From: Oscheius dolichura
Taxonomy: Eukaryota > Nematoda > Chromadorea > Rhabditida > Rhabditidae
DNA: 64,000 bases
NCBI GenBank assembly: GCA_932521035.1
Contig: OW051494.1
Location: 3,706,001-3,770,000, forward strand
Direction: 5' to 3'
In this document: positions 42,064 to 54,444 of the stretch, piece by piece
Layout: the number at the start of each line of letters is the position of its first letter
Numbering within the stretch: position 1 is the first letter of the stretch
Program-made: the position numbers and the translations under genes
Notes under the pieces: generated by a model
What the model was told of the DNA's origin: nothing
Seen by the model: only the letters and a program-made list of their open reading frames with translations
Database searches by the model: none

Positions 42064-45000
42064 TTATAAGGTGTTAGTTGAATCTGTTGCATCATCTTCA
42101 TTGGCGATTCGAAGGAAGGTCTCTTCTAAGGAAGATTGTGTCAGGCAGAAATCGGTAACTTCTAAAATGTCTGCCAACTTCTGACATTCAGCAAATTTTG
42201 ATGACCATAGGTCTTTATCTGTTCGAGGAATCTGTAAAATGTTATTCATTTCGAGTCATTTAAAAAAAACCAACCTGCCATTTGAGAGTTAGCGAATTAC
42301 TTGTACTATGGGTTTTAAGTTTGGAATTAGGGAACTCGTGCGCCACTTCATTTATAACACGACCAATTTGTTCACGATTTGGTACTACCATTGTCAGAGT
42401 AAAATTGTTTCCAAACCTAAATATATAGGTAAACACACTAACTATAAAAGGAAAAAAAACCGTGATTTTAATCTTTGAGCTTCTCCAATTGCGATCATTC
42501 GTCCTTTCTTCAAAATAGCGATTCTGGTACAGAGAGCCTCGCATTCATCCATGCTATGTGATGTTAAGAGAAGCGCTGAGTCTGAGTTATTACGAACAGC
42601 AGTTAAAACATTCCAGACATCGCGTCTAGCCTAAATATTGAAAGCATAAATAAAAATAACGCGTAACAAGGTACCTTTGGATCGATTCCAGCTGTAGGTT
42701 CATCTAATATAACTATTTTTGTACATGCAAGCAGTGCTAATCCGACACTGATCTTACGTCTTTGTCCGCCGCTGAAATATTGATAAATGTATATACATAA
42801 AATATTCTCTTTAGCCAAATATAAATGCCACACGATTTCACCTGTAGTATCTAACCAGTTTATCACCATGATTTTGCATCCCTACAGCCTCGAGGACCAT
42901 TTTCGCCTTCTTTAGAGGATCTTTAAAGCCATACATTCTAGCGATCATCTGAAACGTAGAATAAATCAAGGGATTTGAGTAAACCAACAGTTAACGTCTC
43001 TTTCCCAGTGAAATCCATCATCATTGCATCAAACTGCGGGCAATACCCAATGGCCTAAATGAATGTTTAAGGAACACCGCCACAGCTTTTCCCGCACTTC
43101 GCTGAGCGCAGTAGCTCGGGGCGCGTTTGCTTTTCATCGGCCAAAAAAATTGCTTTCGAGTTATTTTTCTCCATATCGTGACATACGTTTTTTGTAATTT
43201 TGACTGCTTTTACTAATTAGAACATGCTGATCATTTTAGCAAAAAGAAATATTGAAAACTCGTGCGGAAAACAAAAGTTGAAACTTTTTTAAATGGCTCG
43301 TTACCGTAACGATTTTCCCGCGCGCGACTAATTTTTGAAGCTGTGCTGGTGTTCCTTTAACATAAAGAGAAATAATAAATTACGATATGCTCGGTAACAT
43401 CATGGTTATCAATTTTGGCATAGCCTGCTGTGGGAAATGATTGTCCGGTTAATATATCAAAGGTGGTAGTCTTTCCTGCACCATTCACTCCTAATAGTCC
43501 AAAGCATTCTCTTCTATTGATACCCATTGTAAGATGGTCGACAGCTCTGATACGTCCAAAATTTTTGGTCATATCCTAACAAGATTATTATCAATAAAAA
43601 CAGAAACGTACATGAACTTCTAAAAGCAGCGATCCACTATTACTTTGTTCTGATAATAAAGCACGTTCCCGTTCTACGTCGGCATCACAAGCATCCTCTC
43701 CAATACTGTTGTCACTTCTCAGATGTGAAGAAATATTCCAAATTTTGCTAAACGCACAGCGCACAATTTTAAATTGGAAGGCAATAAAAGTAATTGACGA
43801 CAGCAAACCAAACATTGCCATGCACACGATGTTTTTTCCTGAACAAGAAAATCTATAGTATTAGACCTAAAGGTTACCTAGTTGGTCCCATTCCCAAAAA
43901 TCAACTCTGACTCCCAAAGAAAGGGAGGCAGTTCCCAAAGTCATTAAACCGTTTCCAAGAGCAAATGATGGAAGGAACATAAGGAGAGCTGTCTGAAGTT
44001 ATATCCTACCCTAATAATAGGCAGATCTGTCTGTTTGTCTGTCTGTCTGTATGTCTCTAAGACCTGTCGGATGTGTAGATTTGACGGTCAAAAGCAGACA
44101 GAAAGGCAGAAAGATCTGACCGGTCAGGTTTTATTCGACCGTCAAATTTTAATCCCAACTCCGCCAACGGCGGCCGGAGGCATACTAGTAAATGTATAAA
44201 GAAACGTTGCCCAAAACTGACCCTCACAATCTCGGCTACTGTGTGGTCAATGTTTCCAGACATAACTTGTAAATTAATTAGCAACAGAATAATCAACGCT
44301 AAATTACAATACGTAATATAAACTTTTTTTTGTATTACCTGCAAAAGCAGCGACTATTTGCCATATGACAAGAAGCACATTGGCTTTTGACGGTGAAGAA
44401 AAAATGAATGACACAGTGTAAATAAACGGCATAACAGCCCAGAAATACAAGTACCATAGCAGAATGACGCTAGGTAGTTTGTAAGAAAAGATATATTTAA
44501 AAAACTTACAAACCAAGAACACTACTCATCCATTTAGAAACCAAAAAGAAGATAAGAAAAGCACCACAGACTAGTGTATAGAAAAGTAGATCATAGAGCA
44601 ACGAAGCTCCCCAGAATAGTATTGGGGATACACCAGTAAGAGACTGCTATAAAACAAATTGTATATAAATTTACAAAGCAAACTTGGTGGGCAAATTTAG
44701 ACTTTCTTTCATCTACGTAGAACATAACAAATGTTGACGTAACCAAAGCTAAAGCCAGCATAAGCAAGGGACCAATAAGATTATCAATAATTCCGCTGGT
44801 AAAAATCCGAGTAGATGAAGCTGCTTGAGAATAAGCAAAAATACCTGTTGAAATTGAGCCTAAACAAGAGCTTTCTTACCATTACTATTTTAAAAATACC
44901 GTTACCAAGCGCTTGTAAGCGCGCATTGCTGATTAAATTCATACTTGTAACAATAGCATGTGGAGCTCTTCTGTTAAAGAATGCATGGACTTCACTTTCA

Positions 45001-48000
45001 GAGAAATATGCGCCGACGCCGGTAGCAGGAAGTGTTTTCGGTAGTGTAATAACTTTACTAGTCAGGTTGTCGTTCGGCGAAATTTCGATGAGCTGCAACA
45101 ATGTAACGGTCAGAATAAAGGAACAGTAAAAAGTTTACCTCTGACCCTGCCCAGTTTTGTATTAATCCCTTGTAAGCGGCGGCAGCTATCGAATTATTAG
45201 GGGCCTGCACAATAACTCTCGAAGGACCAAATCGGTCACAATTAAATATACGGGTATAATCACTTCCACCCGAACTAATAGCAAAATTAGACAGCCATGT
45301 GATGAAACCGAGAATAAGTAGAGGGATTACTACCTGAAAGTCATTACTATTAGATAGTAAAAAAGAAAACCGTACCTGAGTTACAAGTTGAGGCCAGTTT
45401 CGATAAGAATACAAAAACCTTTTAGTAAAAATAGAGTACAATTGCGCCAAAACCAAACGGATACCTTGATATCTAGGATCTGAACGAATAAAGTTGCTAC
45501 AAATAATCTTGATTCACCGCGTTGGCTATCAATTAATCTTTTGCTGAGATCTTCATTGTCGTCAACGTAAGGAAAACTGTCATGGTTGGCCTGTTCTCCG
45601 ACATTTAGAAAAACCTAAGGACACGATTAAATAGAAAGTGTTAGTTCGAAACACCTGTTCCAAAGTGTTGAGCGACAAGCCAAAAGAAGTGATTTTGAGG
45701 TCAGCTTGATTTAATTCTAACTCTCTCAAGAATTTTGGAAATTTGCTTTGTTCTTCTTTGGGGAGTATGATCTCTAGTTGCCTTCCATGAACTTCTCCTT
45801 TTTTTATATTACTTATATGCTCTTCAGCGAAAGCACTAATTCTGTCAAATGTTGTTTTACTTTCTTCCTCAACGACAATGGTAACAATATAGCCGGTTCC
45901 AAATCTAGACAAAAGTTTTGAAGAATAATCACTGCTTACTTATTTTTCAGGTATTCAGATGATCCTACACATGCGATATGTCCTTTATACATTATTGCTA
46001 CGCGATCTCCGAGAAGCTCCGCTTCGTCCATGTAATGGGTCGTTAGTAAGATAGTTCTTGAACGCTTTTCTTCTACCAACAGCCTTTCTACATCCCTTCT
46101 AGCTCCAGGATCCATTCCAGCAGTTGGCTCATCTAGCAAAACTACTTCACTGTCACCAATAAGGGCAAGACACACGCATAGCTTGCGCTTCATACCTCCC
46201 GAAAGGTTCATAGATAGCTTAAACAGTATTATAGATAAATAACTAATTCTGCAGTACTTCTGCACTTTTCTCAGTCAACCCAAGCTGATCTTTAAATCGG
46301 AACCCATCAACTTTCCAATCTTGTTGTCCATTTTTCAGCCCATGAATTAACCATAGGTGTTCATCAACGGTAAGTTTATTGAAGAGAGCGTTTCCCTTAA
46401 TTTAAATGTATGGTACTTATAAATGAACAAACCTGGGGACATAGCCCAACTTTGTGATGGCTTTGACCAACCACAACCTCTTCATCACAAACTTTTACGA
46501 GACCTAGACAATATAAAGACAACTAACGGAGATTACCAGATGTAGATTTAATTAGTCCGCACAAAATGGAAAATGTTGTACTTTTTCCGGCTCCATTATG
46601 TCCTAGAAGCACTGTCACAGAACCAGGATAAACGTTTAACGAAATGCCATCCACGGCACGTTCACCGGTTTCCGACCAAATTTTAACGAGATTACGCATT
46701 TCAATTTGAGGTTTCAAATTAATATCGACGGGTTGCTCTGCTAACAGTTTGCTTTGAGCAGAGTCCGCTTCCTCAATCTGCAAATATTGTTACAAATAGA
46801 AAAGACTTATATTTACGCTCTCTCGAGAGAAGAAGGCTCTCAGATTAAAATCGCTGCTTCCGAGAATATAGTCGAAAATAAGTGTGAGTCCAGACATCCA
46901 TATGATATCGAATATCATCATTAGAATGGCATATCCAATTGTAAAATTATAAGATCCGCCATAGAACATGCTTAGCCATCCGAGGGGTTCTTCTAAATAA
47001 CACTGTATATCTAGCTATGAAGTTGCTCACCTCGGTACATGTTGTCGCTAATGGCTGCTACAGCGAAGTAAAATGCACCGTTGATATTTAATGAAGATAA
47101 GAAACACAATGAGATCTGCTCAGTTCGAATGGTTTTAACGTATGGGATGGCAACTACGATAATCCAAGCTATGATAGTCACTGAAATCACTGCTTTTTGT
47201 GGATAACGATTAGCGTACCTTTTATCACTGTGTTTGGTGTTTTAAACATCGAAGCTAAGAGAACTCCAAACACTACTGCTCCCAATCCATACAGACACAC
47301 AGTGCAAAAGAATAAACTGAGACTGACATTCTAGATTGTATTTAGAAGCTTTCGTTTGAGACACTAACCGTCATGACTGTTGAGAGAGGTATAGCGCAAA
47401 CAAGGAAGATAATCATACATTTAATCCACGAAAAGAGTACGTGAGACCAGTAGAACATTGTAGAAGACAGTCCCATTACTGACAAAAACGGCTAAAAGAT
47501 TGCTGCCTTTATCCAGCATTTTACAAATTTACCTTTACGGTAAATTTCTCGTGTGCAACTTCTCTTCCAGAGTGAATCACGGCAAGGAACGCGCACATCC
47601 CCCAAAGCATCGGTAAATATTTAACAAAAATTCCCACACTATGAACTCGGTATGGATATTCAGGAAGCCGATGTAAATACATTTGAGAGATATCGTCTCC
47701 GCCTGCTAGCTGAAATACAATTGAAAAGATAAAACTGAATGATTAAATTTACAGAAATGAACGCCGAGTCCAGTGCATACTGAAAAGTTGAAAACCCGCT
47801 TGACCAGTAAGGTGGCGAGGATGGAATTCTATAAAAGAAAGGTATGCACATGTTTAAGTTCAATCATTTAGATTACAAATTTGAAAAAAGAGACCAACTT
47901 GTTATAATCATTTCCTGGAGGTCCATACGGATCTTCCCAGTTAGTAGTAATATGAAATACATCCCCCTCGGCGCTTGGTAAGTTGGGTAGGTGAATGTAA

Positions 48001-48628
48001 TAACTAAGTTTTCTTTTAATAAGATCCACTTCCTCAAATTCTAAGCCACCGGCATATCTAAAGCAACGATCACAAATTACATAGAATATTTTTACCTTCC
48101 AATATATGCAGGAGACGTTATACTTATATTGGATATGTCTTTCTTCAACTCATCAATCATTGCTTCTTTATTAGGAAATTTTTTCAACGATATATTTGTA
48201 AGACCTCCAGTAAACCTAGAAGCAAATGCTTTCAATAGTTTTTCCATATCAGGCGTGTCAGTATTTCCACTAAATAAAGTTATTATTTTAGAAAAGCTGC
48301 TTACGTGTAACCAACAAACACGGAATTTTTGTTTCCCCATCGCATGGTAATTCTTTTCGTAAATCCAACATTGCGTGAGAGATCATCTTTATCACCGGAA
48401 ATCATACTTGGACTGTATTGCTGTGCGGGTATTTGTTCAATATTTGCAAACTAAGTATTTCAAATATCATTTTGTTAAATAAACGCTCACCTTGCAAACA
48501 ACAAGGATAATTGGCAAAGTAAAGAGGCAAGGTAAAAATAACTCGAAAAAAACCCATAGCTTGCTTCTTTTTGCCAATAACAGGTTCTTGAGGAATAAAA
48601 GCCAAAATTGATTCCAGTGGACCAGCAT
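42064..48628 (-). CDS. ABCA-subfamily full ABC transporter
   Basis: A lipid exporter or flippase with the (TMD-NBD)x2 layout of ABCA proteins (nematode CED-7 and relatives). It begins [20 protein letters not shown], the usual ABCA N-terminus before TM1, followed by a large extracellular loop and a TM cluster. NBD1: Walker [20 protein letters not shown], signature [19 protein letters not shown], Walker [15 protein letters not shown]-loop [23 protein letters not shown]2 follows ([20 protein letters not shown]). NBD2: Walker [19 protein letters not shown], signature [16 protein letters not shown], Walker [14 protein letters not shown]. It ends ITDFCL...[15 protein letters not shown]. Both NBDs are intact. 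Introns are mostly 40-50 bp; two are enlarged by repeats at 43071-43355 and 44001-44186. The ATG follows a TTACTTTAG acceptor by 20 nt. Confidence 0.94.
43071..43355. mobile_element. MITE-like element with TIRs and TTTAA target duplication
   Basis: 285 bp bounded by imperfect inverted repeats (GGAACACCGCCACAGCTT at left; GGAACACCAGCACAGCTT as reverse complement of the right end, 16 of 18 matching) and flanked by direct TTTAA on both sides (43066-43070 and 43356-43360). It sits in an ABCA intron; removing it and one TTTAA restores an intron of about 40 nt, the local norm. No transposase is encoded. Confidence 0.85.
44001..44186. repeat. Dispersed repeat family 1, copy B, with TCTG microsatellite
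   Basis: Same ends as copy A (33982-34081): ATATCCTACCCTAAT at the start and GGCATACT at the end, sharing GACCGTCAAATTTTAATCCC. It includes a CTGT/TTGT microsatellite (44027-44056) and an internal near-palindrome (GATCTGACCGGTCAG). It lies in an ABCA intron. Confidence 0.7.
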
Positions 48629-50464
48629 AGTGTTTTTACGTCTTCGGCCTAAAGTAAGAACTTTATTAACAGCTAAATATGTAATAAATGATTTACCCAT
48701 GCATTTCCCCAAGCGTGCCAAAAACAACATTGATTTACAAGCTCCAGTTATCCGTTTTAAGGGAAGGTACTTATGAACATTGATGCCCATATCGGAATGA
48801 TTATGCGAAATAGCGATACGTTGTGAAAAAGATTGTTATCCGATTGTATTGACCCAGCTGCTTAATAATCAAACCGCATAGCAAAACAGTATTTTGCGCT
48901 ACTATCAGAGAACAAAGATGACAGTATCATCACAGATTGATTCGTTAAAAAGTCATTTTTCAATTTTTTTTTTTTGGAACTCTAAACGAGCAAGATTCTT
49001 GTATCCTTAGCTACAAGAATTCATCTGCATTATTTTCGGTAGAGATTACCTTACCTATATCAGAATCTGCTTGTTCACCAAGGAGGGGACTGGCAGTGTC
49101 AGCACTCATTCTAACTTTTTTGACCGTATGGCTTAAATACAATTGCTACCTTCTGATATGTTATCAAACTAAAATAGCAAGGGTTAATAACTGAATTCAT
49201 CCAAATGAGAAAGCAAAATAGAACTATTTGATCAAAGGATACGCCGGTTAGAAAAGTACGATTGGTGAGAAAAGTGCGTGGTTTATCGCGTTACGCAGCC
49301 GTTTTAGTTTGTTTGAGCAATTCTCAATGAATCATCGCTAGTGAATCCCTTACTATTAAAGTGCTATGGTGTTTGTCTGTCTGTTTGTTTGTTTGTCTGT
49401 CCGATGGGAAAGTGCGGGGGCCGCCGCAGGCGGTCGTCGGCAGAAGAGCGGAAAGGTCGCCACAGGTCGAAACGGATAATTCTAACAAGACGACAGCCGT
49501 ATCCGCTTGCAGGAAACTGCCCTGAGCCTGCCCCGGGGCAATTTGCCCCCGCGCCCCAGCTGCACGAGCCTGCTCTTCCAATTTTTAGACCTTGCAGGGC
49601 AGGAAAAAGACCTACCCTTGCCCCTGAAGGGCAATTTGCCCCCCGTTTCGTGCAAGCGGCCACCGAAGGCCCGCTGGTAAACAAATGATAAGAGTAGATA
49701 AGCCAGTTCCATTTTGAAAGCGGCTTTTTAGCAGCAAGTGAGAAGAAATACTGACCTGTCAATGACTTTCTCTCTTCGGCTTTATTATGTTCTTGTGCGC
49801 TTTGTTTCTTGAATAGCATAGCATCGCATTGGTGCTGAAGGGTTTGTAGTTCCGTGACTCCTTAAAATTGCACATTTGAAAGAAGAATACGAATTTATGA
49901 ATGTAAATAAGAAATATGATAAATAGTTTTAGCTGAACCTCTTCAAAACAACGCATGTGGAAATAATAAATGGGAGAAAGCATTATGAAATAGATGTATT
50001 GTATACAGGACATATGATCGCAGCTATGATTCATAACATGAGAATTCGCAAAGTATTATATATCATGTCTGCTTCCAAACAGTTTCGAAGAACGTCCAAA
50101 AGTATCGGAAAGCTAAAAATTTTACAAAGCACTGAATTTCTCACTAGTTACAGAAATTCAGCTGTTGCTGGCTGGAAATGACCACTCGTGACGTCACTCG
50201 CCGGCGATTTATTCCCCACAGGACCGGAGCTATATCTGACTGGGGGTCACCCGTCTCCGGCTGCCCGGATGTTCCGTGTTTAGTGCCAAATAGAGCAAAG
50301 GGGTTCGTATTGTTTAGACAATGTACGATTCAAATCAAGTCCAAAGGCATAGAGAAATTTGTTTTATTGATCTGGTGCTTTTTAGATTCCTAGAGAATCT
50401 TTGTCTTCGTATTTTTAACCCTTGGTTCGAGTGGAATGATTCTATATATAACCTTTAGATAATT
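48629..50464. other. 1.8-kb intergenic, repeat-bearing
   Basis: Upstream of the ABCA gene and the RS-domain gene. Mostly AT-rich with one GC-rich repeat block (49366-49700). A further GC-rich patch lies at about 50180-50290. No supported gene. Confidence 0.5.
49366..49700. repeat. GC-rich repeat headed by GTTTGTCTG microsatellite
   Basis: Begins with TGTTTGTCTGTCTGTTTGTT and runs into GC-rich sequence with palindromic motifs (GCCGCCGCAGGCGG) and two copies of GGGCAATTTGCCCC (near 49537 and 49628). Open frames in it are compositional. The TCTG head resembles the one in copy B of repeat family 1, which suggests related mobile elements. Confidence 0.5.
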
Positions 50465-51589
50465 ATGAACATGGACGAACATTTAGAAGAAATTGAAGAA
50501 GATTTTGGATCAGAATTATCTAAGGCAGCCTCGACATCTTCAAATCCAGAAAACAAGGCAAGCTTTTTTTCTTTTATTCATTTTATTTTCTTCTTTTTCT
50601 TACATTTAGCACATTTTCGTTCAATAAATCTGGAAAGATACTCCCTCCTTAGGTATCCGCGCGTATGCCATGGCTAAATGCAAATGGAATAAAATTGAAT
50701 ATTGCTCCGAAACCTGCTCCTAGAAAATCTCGATGGGTAAGTTTGCCGTTGCGATTCTTTCCATTTTTATCTCAGAGCCCAGATGTTTCTGCTACTGCAA
50801 AAGCTGAAAACATAATCAACACAGTCACAGGTAAATCACCTTCTTTATTTTCAGGCAATACCATTTCATGCACTTTTTTTTATCCAAATTTTCATTGAAC
50901 ATTTTTTCCCTGCTGTTAATTATTGATTTAACCATATGGATGTATAAATGTCAATCTTACAGAAAACTACTATGGAAAACAGATAACAAAACCGGGTATG
51001 GCACCATCTTCTCAATTTACGCCAATCATAACCCCAACTGGCTTAATAATGCCAGCAGGCGGCTTTATACCTCCACCGGTAACCAGTTCAATCTATTCTT
51101 TCAGCATTTTTTTTAACAATAAATAGGTTTAACCAATAATTTAGATGTTTATGCCACCGCCAATGTCTTCTTTACCAGCTGGAATGCCCCAGTTTGTTCC
51201 ACAAGTTACAAATATACTACCTCCACCGACTCAAACAAGCCCTAAAGAAAATAGCCAAAAAAGGAGACCTTCACGCTCTAGATCACGTTCCCCCCGTCGC
51301 CATTCGCAGTATTCCCCTATTCGGGGCCGTTCCTCCCGGTCTCCAGATATTTTGGATGGAATTAACATAGGCCATTTATCTGCAGAGGAGAGAAGAATGA
51401 TGGAAGAAAACAAAATATTTGGTAATTGCTCTTTCAAATTCTTATTTCCTTTCAGTAAAACTCCTCCTAACTAAACTGATGGCGATTAAAGATAATCAAC
51501 GGCTCGAAAGTCTTCATGTATCCTTGATGAGCATTGTGAAGAGAGCTTTAGACGAAGAAATGATTCAAGGCCATTCTAAACGTTCATAA
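50465..51589 (+). CDS. RS-domain, Pro-rich nuclear protein
   Basis: Seven or so short exons. MNMDEHLEEIEEDFGSELSK (acidic start), RMPWLNANGIKLNIAPKPAP, then FTPIITPTGLIMPAGGFIPP and MFMPPPMSSLPAGMPQFVPQ (Pro/Met-rich), followed by a short RS domain (KRRPSRSRSRSPRRHSQYS, GRSSRSPDILDG) and a helical C-terminus (LSAEERRMMEENKIF, NQRLESLHVSLMSIVKRALD). RS domains mark splicing or mRNA-processing factors, so a nuclear RNA-processing role is likely; no RRM, PWI or other RNA-binding domain is seen and I do not recognise the orthologue. The ATG lies 7 nt after a CTTTAG acceptor. Confidence 0.75.
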
Positions 51590-51757
51590 TTATCGAACAT
51601 GGAGCAATAAAATTATAGAAGAGAATGCATAAAAGAAGTTAATAGATTAATATTTATTGTGTCAGCGAGGTGATATTACAGAGATCACAGATGTGAAATA
51701 GACAAGAAAAAGTACCATTCTATACCTTAGAATGTCAATATTGCAAAAAAATAAAAA

Positions 51758-53689
51758 CTAATAAAAAGCCCGGGCCGCCTGACTGCTAGTAATACCTTGG
51801 CTTTCCATCCACCGATCTCCGTCTTCACAAATCACATCTTTCATACGATCTTTAAGGAGCATAAAGGCTTTCTTGAATTCGAGTCCATCTCCACGAGACC
51901 TAATATTGGGTGATACAAAAACTGAGATTGAAAAAATACCTTCTGAAATCGAGCATCACTCGCCTCTTACCGTCTTCATACATTTCGAGAATATTGACAA
52001 AGAAGTGGACATCGCGGAAGATCACAATCAACTATAGTTTAACAACATAATTAGGGCAATTTTTGACCTACGTGGCCAACAGTCGATGTATCTTTTACTG
52101 CAAAACCGCATTCTTCGCCTGCATTTTTAACTCGTGTTATAATCTGTTCAAGTGGTAACGTAACACAGAAGCGAGTCATTCTCTTGACCAACCATTCAAG
52201 TGGGCTCTGAACTGCGTAACGAAGCAGACAAGAGTGCATACCAATGGCTCCACCGTATTTGTGACTTGACTATCCGTCAGAAGATCAATATTTCCAGGTT
52301 GGGAGAAAGCTTTGCTAGATGTGTACCGTGCAACTTTGTTAGGAAGACCACGATGAACAGGCTGAGATGCAGCATCGCTAAAAATTAAAGTCATATAAGG
52401 AGAAAAAAAAGCAAATCACAAGTCAGATTGATCAAGCAGCATTTGATGCTTTCCGCGTGCGCCGAGTACAAATCCTAAATGTATAAATAGAATAGCTAGC
52501 AAAAGTCTTTACCATGATCAGTGTTATACCACTGATGTTTTTCAATCCGGTCTATAGTAGCCCTACTTGTCGGTGATTCGGTAAGGATAATCCTAAGTAA
52601 GGCTAAAAGGAAAGGTATAAATAGGTATAAGGTTGGTCCCTTACAGATGGCTTTAGTATCTAGCTTTTTCCATATAAATTCGTGAATATCAGTACCATCA
52701 ATCCATCTTTTAAAGTGTTCATCGGATCTAAAACCCTTACGCCATTACATATTTAGAGATAAAAAGTACTTATCGGGAGAACCCCAAGGCAGTTCTCCAA
52801 GAAGCAACGTAACCAGCACCATGCCACATGACCAAATATCTGATGGTTCTGCCCTGAATTTGAAACATAAATATAGGAGCACAAGAATTTACTTGTAGGG
52901 TGTGCTCCGAAACACTTCAGGCGCCATGTAAGGTAATGTTCCACAATATGAAGTCATATCACGTTGAATACCATTATATTTAAACATTGTAGCCATACCA
53001 AAATCGGAAATTTTAAGAATACCTAAATGGAAGAAGTCCTTTATTAAATCTGTTATGCTGTGCAAACCATTTCCAGCAACAAGAAGATTTTCTGGTTTAA
53101 TATCACGATGAGCAATCCCCAATCCATGCATAAATTTTACGCCAGAAATTAGCTGACTGAAATATGATTTTGCATCCGCTAACGGCACTCCTACTTCCGG
53201 TTCTATAAGGCTACATATAAAATAAACTGATTAAATCATACCAATTTTGTCAAATAACTCTCCACCATCTGCAAATTCTAGGAATATTTGAAATTCGTGT
53301 CTTGCGATATCTACTTGATAGCCATAACAGTGTATAAGATTAGGATGGCCACCATTCTGAGAGCAACTTCGATGCATTTGAGCCTTAAAAACGTGCTTGC
53401 AAAGGGGTTGAAGCTTGAAGGCTTACTTCTTTTTTGAAAACATCAATACTGCCACTATGCTCGGTAAGGTCCATGCATTTTACAGCAAGTGGTTTTCGTC
53501 TTTGTGGCAAAACACATAACATTACCACTCCAAAAGCACCTGTAATCAAAATTAATAAAAAAAGAAGCCATATTATTTCTAACCTTCTCCTAAAACACGT
53601 CCGAAATGCACAGAGACTTGACGTGCATTTTCATCGTTCGCTTTCCGTTTAGAGATTTCAGGTACTACTCCAAGTTCGCCATTATCCAT
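51758..53689 (-). CDS. chk-1: Checkpoint kinase CHK1
   Basis: Ser/Thr kinase of the DNA-damage and replication checkpoint, acting downstream of ATR. After [16 protein letters not shown] the kinase domain reads [14 protein letters not shown] (Gly loop), [10 protein letters not shown] (VAIK-like Lys), [16 protein letters not shown], catalytic loop [27 protein letters not shown] (DFG) and the CHK1-type segment [20 protein letters not shown]. Then [20 protein letters not shown], the typical LPWGSPD, and a final kinase helix with HQWYNTDH. The C-terminal region holds a KA1-like domain ([71 protein letters not shown]), as in CHK1. No clear SQ/TQ cluster is seen between the two. The ATG follows a TTTCTTAG acceptor by two bases. 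Confidence 0.93.
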
Positions 53690-53880
53690 ATCTAAGAAAT
53701 CAATTTATGCAACAACCTGTCAAACTAAAGAAAACTGCCAGAAATACTTCAGAGCGAAAATTTCAAAAGGAATGGGAGGTCACAAATTTGAACAGTGAAA
53801 ATGCGCGCTAAACGCCCTGGAAGCGGGGGGTTTGAAATGAAAAGTCGGAAGAGGAAAAAGGGAAACAGAATTATGAGTGT

Positions 53881-54406
53881 GAAAATGAATTCGAGGTTAA
53901 GACACACTTTTCGGGGTTAAGTCACACTTTTCGAGATTAAGTCACACCCTCATTTTATTTTCGGGGTTAAAGGAACAGTCTGGTCGGGGGGTGAAGTAGG
54001 TAGTACGTAGCGCGCGCTGCGTATTTTTTGATATTTAGTGAACCAGCTTCAAATTTCAAATTCTTTTTGGAGCTCGTTTTCCGTATTTCCTGCAATGCAA
54101 TGCATTCGACTGCCTACCAGAAGAATAATCAGCAAAAAAGATGGGTTAATTTAACGGCTCCTCGGAGCCCCAACCAGGGAGGGGGTATGCGGGTCCGGCG
54201 AATCACTAATAGAACATCAGTATATTCGATATAGTACCACTTATACACAAGAAGACATCATAAAATGCAATTAGACGGGTGAAATAACACAAAATAAGCA
54301 AAATGGAGAGATTGGGACGAAAAGTGTGACTTAACCCCGAAAATAAAATGAGGGTGTGACTTAAAAAAAGCCCCGAAAAATGTGACTTAACCCCGAATTC
54401 ATTTTC
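53881..54406. mobile_element. 526-bp element with ~90-bp terminal inverted repeats
   Basis: The left end (53881-53970) and the reverse complement of the right end (54319-54406) share GAAAATGAATTCG and repeated blocks GGTTAAGTCACAYTTTTCGG and TTAAGTCACACCCTCATTTT. Within each arm a ~20-bp motif (GGTTAAGTCACACTTTTCGG) is repeated two or three times. The core encodes nothing recognisable, so this is a MITE or foldback-like element. No clear target-site duplication was found. Confidence 0.75.
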
Positions 54407-54444
54407 GGGGTTAAGTATCTCCCCCCAGAATTATAATCGATTTT

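Noticed and set aside
49341-49819. Overlapping frames of 115-151 codons on both strands
   Set aside because: They lie in a GC-rich repeat with a TCTG microsatellite and palindromes; no coding signature.
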